64,000 nucleotides of DNA from Notamacropus eugenii (lineage: Eukaryota > Chordata > Mammalia > Diprotodontia > Macropodidae), in contig NC_092875.1 of the NCBI RefSeq assembly GCF_028372415.1, positions 51,832,771 through 51,896,770 on the forward strand, given 5' to 3'. How positions within the stretch are numbered: the first letter of the stretch is position 1; each line of letters begins with the position of its first letter. The translations under genes were made by a program, and so were the position numbers. This document shows positions 58,485 to 64,000 of the stretch, piece by piece. The notes beneath the pieces are model-generated. The model searched no databases. It was not told the origin of the DNA and was given only the letters and a program-made list of their open reading frames with translations.

Positions 58485-59800
58485 CCTTATCAGTCAGTCA
58501 ATGAATATTGATCAAGTGCCTACTATGTGCCAACCACTGTGATAAGCCCTGGGAACACAAAGAAAGGTAAAAGATAGTATCTGCTCTGGAGGGACTCATG
58601 ATCAAATGAGGGAAACAACATGCCAATAATTATGTACAGACAGGTTATAGACAGGATAAATTGGATATAATCAACAGAGGGTAGTGCTAGCATTCAGGAG
58701 AAACAGGAAAGGTTTTTGTAAGGAAGGTAAGATTTTAGCTGGGACTTGAAGGAAGCCAAGGAAGTCAGGAAGCAGATAGGACGAAGGAGACCATTCCAGG
58801 TGTGGGGGACAGTCAGAAAATAGTCAGGAGATGATAGGTCTCCTCTGAGGACCAGCAAGGAGGCCAGTATCATCGAATCATAGGTGAGGTGGAAAGATGG
58901 ATGAAGTGTAAGGAAAGGCAGGAAGGAGCCAGATGAAGAAGGGCTTTGAACATTACACAGAGGATTTTACATTTGATCCAGGAGGCAATAGGGAGTCACT
59001 GGAGTTTAATAAATAAGGGGGTGATTTGTTCAGACCTGCACTACAGGAAAATCACTTTGGCAGCAGAGGGAAGGCTAGACTGAACGGGGGAGAGATTCGA
59101 GTTAGGGAGCTCGACTAAAGATTGTTGCAGTAATCCAGGCATGAAGTAATAATATTTATATAGAATATATATAGGATTTATATAGGATTTTAGTCTTTGC
59201 AAAGCACTTTACAAAGATTATCTCATTAGATCTTCACAATAACCCTGGGAGGGAGATACTATTATTACCTCCATTTTACAGTTGAGAAAACTGAGGTCAA
59301 GTGGCTTATCCAAAGTAACATAGCTCATAAGCGTCTGAAGCTCAGGTTTTCCTGACTTCTGACCCAGCCCTCCATCTAATGAGATACCTACCTGCCTCTG
59401 AGATGATGGGAAGGTTGACCAAGGTGGTAGTAGTGTCAGAGGGGAAAAGAGGGCATATATGACAGATGTCAGAGAGCTAGAAACAACAGAACTCAGCGAT
59501 AGATTGGATATGGGGGAAAGATGAGACAGAGTGAGGAATCAAGAACTCTTAAGTTTTAAGCCTAGGTGATTAAGAGGATGGTGGTGCCCTTGAGGAAGTT
59601 TGAAAGAAAGTGTCGCTTGGGAGAAGGATAATGAGGTAAGATTCAGACACAATGAGTTTAAGATGTCTATAAGCCATCCAGTTCAAGATGTCCAATAGGC
59701 AGTTGAAGATGCAAGACTAGACGTCATGAGAAAAGTTAAAAGCTGAGAAAGGAGATCTGGGAAGCATCAGAATTCAGATGATAATTGAATCCATGGGAAC
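58485..59800 (-). mobile_element. L2-clade LINE, ~1.3 kb with MIR insertion
   Basis: Begins at the antisense 3' tail (AATGAATATTGATCAAGTGC), follows the same order as 7520-8765, and reaches ATTGAATCCATGGGAAC near 59785. An antisense MIR-type SINE at 59145-59400 splits it. Confidence 0.78.
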
Positions 59801-59969
59801 TAATAAAATCACCAAACCATACCTGGCACATAATTAGTGTTTAATAAATGTTTGTTATCTTGACTCTAGGCCACTCTCTAAAGATTATTGCAGAGAAAGT
59901 ACTGGCCTGCATTGATAGAGGCCAGGAACTCCCTGCACCAATGAAATCTTCTCTGGATTTTGTATATTC

Positions 59970-60240
59970 TTTTTTGCTGTTCACTCATTTCAGTCTTTTT
60001 CATCTCTTCATGACTCCATTTGGGGCTTTCTTAACAAAGATATTGGAGTGGTTTGCCATTTCCTTCTCTAGCTTATTTTATAAATGACAAAACTGAGGCA
60101 AAGGACTAACAAAGGCAAACTGACTTGCCCAGGGTCACACTGGCTATTAAGTATCTGAGGTCAGATTTGAATTCAGGAAGATGACTCTTCCTGACGCCTG
60201 ACCCTGCACTATATACACCATGCCACCTAGCTACTTCGAC
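59970..60240 (-). mobile_element. tRNA-type marsupial SINE
   Basis: GACTCCATTTGGGGCTTTCT, GACTTGCCCAGGGTCACACT, CCACCTAGCTAC. An L2 3' end flanks it on each side. Confidence 0.82.
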
Positions 60241-60665
60241 TTTGAAATTACTTTACATCATTGTATGTCTACTTATATATATGCCCATGCTATCTCCGCC
60301 CCCGCCCCTGCCCAATAAAATGTAGATTCCTTGAGGCAGGGACTATTTTACTTTTTGGTCTTTGTATTCCCAGCAGCCAGAATTGGCATGTAAAAAGTGT
60401 TTAATTAACAGCAGTTTCTTAATTAAAGCTTTTTGGTTGATTGAACTATAGTTAGAGCTTGAAGGGACCTCAGAGATCAATCAAGCTGATCTCCTCATTT
60501 TATGGATGAGCAGACTAAGACCCAGAGAGGTTCAATGTCATATAGATAGTAAAATTACAGATCTGGAATTCAAACTCAGGTCCTCTGATTCTAACTCTGG
60601 CATCCTTTCATTGTACCATGCTGCCTAGATCAGTGCCTGGCACATAATAGGTACTTAATAATGTT
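60241..60665. mobile_element. L2 tail and antisense MIR
   Basis: L2 3' tail 60241-60440 (TTCCTTGAGGCAGGGACTAT); antisense MIR 60440-60620. Confidence 0.6.
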
Positions 60666-61380
60666 AGTTGAATAGAGTTGTGGGAAGTGGGGATGAAGAG
60701 GAAACTATATTTCTGTCAGTCCCTGAGACTGAAAAAAGTCTAGTTCCCAGTCTGGGAAGGAAGGAGCCATGGTCCAGACCTCAGGCTGACCTCAAGCTGT
60801 TGATGCCTCATAAAGGAAGGGACAACCAGGAAAAAAAAAGGACCATGCCCCCCAGGCTGGGAGAGAGATGAGTTTCAAAGACTTTGTTTATGGGAGCTGG
60901 TATGTTGATGATATATTTGAGTTGTCCCAGGTCCAGGCTTGGGAGGAGAACAACTCTGGAGAAGGAGAACAGAACTTAGCAACCTTTTTGTTGTCTTTTT
61001 TAATGTGGCTGAAGGGAAAAGGGCATGGAAGAAGGGACCTATGCGTCTTCCAGGCTGTCAGTCTGGGGGAAGGGCCAACCTTTCCCTGAAGCTCAAACAT
61101 CTACCTGGCTTTGTTCCATTTATGTTTTCCAACTATTTCCTGTAACTAAGACTTGACTGGAGACTAGGAAAAGGACCAGGGTGGGCAAGCTGGGTGGGGG
61201 CAGGGGAGGGTTTTTTTTTCCTGTACCCAAGGAGGATCAGATGAAAGCCAAGGACAATTTGTGGCTATAAAAGGGCCCAGGACCCTAGTAAAAGAATAGC
61301 CTAATGAGGGGGCAAGATCCAGAGCCATGGCCTAGATTGACTTCTGAGGGTAAATAGGATTTAATAGACAATGAGAAGGG
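60666..61380. other. repeat-poor island with TATA-like motif
   Basis: No repeat recognised. GGCTATAAAAGGGCCC at 61262-61277 is a good TATA-box match on the plus strand, and a TTCCTGTAAC ETS-like motif lies at 61137-61146. No exon can be read from it. Confidence 0.35.
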
Positions 61381-61389
61381 TCATAAGAG

Positions 61390-62115
61390 AGAGATCATTG
61401 GATCATAGATTTTGAACCAAAAGGGACGTTGGAAATCATCTAATCCAGCTCCCTCATTGTAAAGATGAGGAAACTGAAGCCCAGAGAGGTTAAGCCCAGA
61501 GAGACTTCCCCAAGGACATACAGGTAAGAAGAAGCCAAACCAGGATTCAAACCCAAGCTCCCTAATGAATCCAGAATACTCTACACTATATTATACTCCC
61601 TCTGTCAGGGGAATGAGAAATCCTAGAGAAGGGTCATAAAACCAGAGGAGTCCCAAACTGAAAATGTAAGGTAGTGTACTAGGAAGTATACTAGACTTAA
61701 AGGCAAAAGAAGTCTGGGTTTAAATACTGTCTCTGACAATTAAGTGGCTAGGTGGCTCAGTGCATAGATTGCTGGGTCTGAAGTCACGAAGACCTAAGTT
61801 AGAGTCTGGCCTCGGGTATAACCCTGGGCAGATCACTTAACCCTGTTTGTCTTAATGCACTGGAAAAGGAAATGGCAAGCAACTCCAGTATTTTTGTCAA
61901 GAACAGCCCATGGACAGTATTGGCATGATGTCATCCAAGGGATCACAAAGAGTTGGACGCTACTGAACAACTGACAATTAGTAGCTGTGTGATAATGGTA
62001 AAATTATTTTACTTCTCTGAGCCTCGGTTTCCTCATATGTAATGTGGGAATGATAATATCTGTAGTACTTATCTCAAAGGGTTGTTATAAGACTCAAATA
62101 AGATATTAAATGGAA
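61390..62115. mobile_element. MIR, tRNA-type SINE and MIR
   Basis: Antisense MIR 61390-61600, sense tRNA-type SINE 61745-61975 with a diverged tail, and sense MIR 61976-62112. Confidence 0.65.
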
Positions 62116-62117
62116 AG

Positions 62118-64000
62118 TCCCAGGGAGGCAGAGCCAAGATGGTGGAGTAAAGGCAGGGACTTGCCTGAGCTCTCCCCAAAACTCCTCCAAATGCCTTTAA
62201 ACAAGGACTCAAAAATTCTAGAGCATCAGAACCAACAAAAAGACGAAATGGAACAATTTTCCAGACCAAGGCAACTCAGAAGGTCAGCATGAAAGGTCTA
62301 TTGCAGCAAGGTGAGAGAGGAGCACAGTCCATCACAGGCCACACCAGTATAGACCATACCCCAGCAAACCAAAAGCAGGTCTTGAAGAGACTGAATCAGA
62401 GGCATCAGGGTTTCCAGATCTCTCAGCTTATAGACCATAAAGGGAACATACAACAGGTCAGAAGGAGATTTACAGGGGTTCCTTTGCTAACACCAGGGGC
62501 AGCACTCGGTTGCATTGCCTATACTTGGATCTGAGTCCCAGACCTGGCTCTTAGTTCCAGTGGAGAAAGAGCACTAGCCCAGTAGAGCTTCTGGCCATAA
62601 GGGAGGAGGTTCCTTCATCACAGTTCTAGGGCTGAAAAGAGTGCTTGTGGATGCTCACAAACCAGTACACAATACAAGAAAGTAGAAAACACACCTCTCC
62701 CTAGATCATACCATTTTGGAAAAGCCAAAAACTCACAGATCCCCAGAATTACCTCTGAAAACAGCTGCATAAAAAACCTGAAGCTTAGAACAGTGTCCCC
62801 TCCTCATGGGAGGCAGAGTCTCACTTTAGCTCAGTTAAAAGTCAAGAAATAGGCTAGAAAATGAGCAAACAACAGAAAAACAACCTGACCATAGAAAGGT
62901 ACTGTGGTGACAAGGATGCTCAAAACACACACTCAGAAGAAGATAACATAGTCAAAATTCCTGCACCCAAAACCTCAAAGAAAAATATGAATTGATCTCA
63001 AGCCATGGAAGCTCTCAAAAAGGATTTTAAAAATCAAGTAAGAGGTAGAGGAGAAATTGGGATGAGAAGGAGGGTTATGCAAGAAAATAAAGAAAAAGGA
63101 GTTAACAACTTGATAAAGGAGGCAAAAATACTGAAGAAAATAACACCTTAAAAATAAAATAGGCTAAATGGTTGGGGGGGAGGGGAAAGGCACAAAATCA
63201 AATGAAGAGAAGAATATCTCGAAAAACAGAATTGGCTAAAAGGGAAAGTTGGTACAAAAATTTGCTGAAGAAATAATTCCTTAAAAGTTAGAATTGGTTA
63301 AGGGGAAGTTAATGACTTTATGATTCATCCAGAAAAAAACAGAATCAAAATAATGAAAAAAAGTAGAAGAAAATAAAAGAAATAGCTCATTGGAAAAAGA
63401 ACTGACCAGGAAAACACATTCAGGAGAGGTAACTTAAGAATTATTAGACTACCTGAAAAGCATGATAAAAAAAAAAGAATTAGACATCATCTTTCAATAA
63501 AATATCAGGGAAAACTGCCCTGACATTCTAGAACCAAAGGGGAAAGCAAAGGTTGAAAGAATCCACCAATCACCTCCTGAAAGACATCCCAAAATGAAAA
63601 CTCCCAGGAATATTATAGTCAAATTCCAGAACTCCTAGATCAAGGAGAATATGCTACAAGCAGCCAAAAACAATCTAGTGGAGCCAGAGAGAGGATAACA
63701 CAAGATTTAGCAGCATCTACATTAAAGGATCAGAGGGCTTAAAATATGATATTCCAGAGGGCAAAAGAGCTAGAATTACAAGCAAGAATCACTTCCCCAG
63801 CAAAACTGAGTATAATCCTTCAGGGAGGAAATAGAAATAAAGGACTTTCAAGCATTCCCAATGAAAAGACCAGAGCTGAATAGAAAATTTGACTTTCAAG
63901 CATATGATACAAAAAAAAGATAAACAGGAAAGAGAAATCATAAGGAATTTAATAGGGTTAAACTGTTTATAGTCCTACAAGGGAAAATTATATTTATAAC
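62118..64000 (+). mobile_element. L1/HAL1-type retrotransposon, 5' UTR and decayed ORF1, cut by window edge
   Basis: Opens GGGAGGCAGAGCCAAGATGG, the L1-style 5' end. About 870 bp of 5' UTR precede ORF1-like sequence. From 63490 a decayed reading with ERIHQSPPERHPK and then TPRNII matches the RNA-binding part of L1 ORF1p. Several stops and shifts make it non-coding now. Whether ORF2 follows (L1) or not (HAL1) cannot be told. Confidence 0.78.

Noticed and set aside
42000..64000. ACTR1B or another upstream neighbour
   Set aside because: No actin-like or other conserved exon seen. In human the upstream neighbour lies about 50 kb away (from memory).

Overview
This is a vertebrate nuclear window, almost certainly from a marsupial, that holds one protein-coding gene: ZAP70, the T-cell receptor proximal tyrosine kinase. 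It lies on the minus strand with coding sequence between 41735 and 29995. I rebuilt 12 coding exons by eye. All have canonical GT/AG junctions and compatible phases, and together they encode 617 aa against 619 aa in human ZAP70. The start codon, both SH2 domains, the regulatory linker tyrosines, the kinase core, the stop codon and a 3' UTR with an AATAAA signal are all present. The promoter and 5' noncoding exon or exons could not be fixed; one splice acceptor just upstream of the ATG suggests that at least one leader exon lies at a higher coordinate.

The marsupial call rests on the repeats. They include tRNA-type SINEs of the Mar1/WSINE kind, MIR/THER-type CORE-SINEs, RTE-associated SINEs, very many L2-clade LINE pieces that keep traces of reverse-transcriptase motifs, CR1/L3 tails, marsupial-type L1 ends and short hAT elements. 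The ZAP70 protein is close to placental ZAP70 but differs at several sites, as expected for that distance. I cannot name the species.

Layout: 1-29.5 kb is intergenic sequence downstream of ZAP70. It holds L2, MIR and SINE copies, a long GGAA microsatellite at 7.05-7.26 kb, an L1 3' end at 10.4-11.5 kb, several arrays of one ~35-bp tandem unit, an L2 split by another repeat at 17.9 kb, and a relatively repeat-poor, GC-richer block at 21.8-24.2 kb with two degenerate tandem repeats. ZAP70 occupies 29.5-41.8 kb. From 41.8 to 64 kb is the upstream side, which must include the leader exon(s) or intron 1. It has a strongly purine-skewed tract at 42.66-43.35 kb, repeat-poor islands at 49.4-50.4 and 60.7-61.35 kb that are candidate regulatory regions, an AT-rich tract at 54.8-55.2 kb, and the 5' end of an L1/HAL1-type element that runs off the right edge from 62.1 kb.

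I saw no second gene, tRNA, rRNA, CRISPR array or novel multi-gene system. The most interesting points are a ZAP70 glycine-rich loop and C-terminal motif that resemble SYK, the repeated appearance of one ~35-bp tandem unit at five loci, and an unclassified repeat family present in three copies, two of them inverted around an L2 segment. All repeat boundaries are estimates made by eye.
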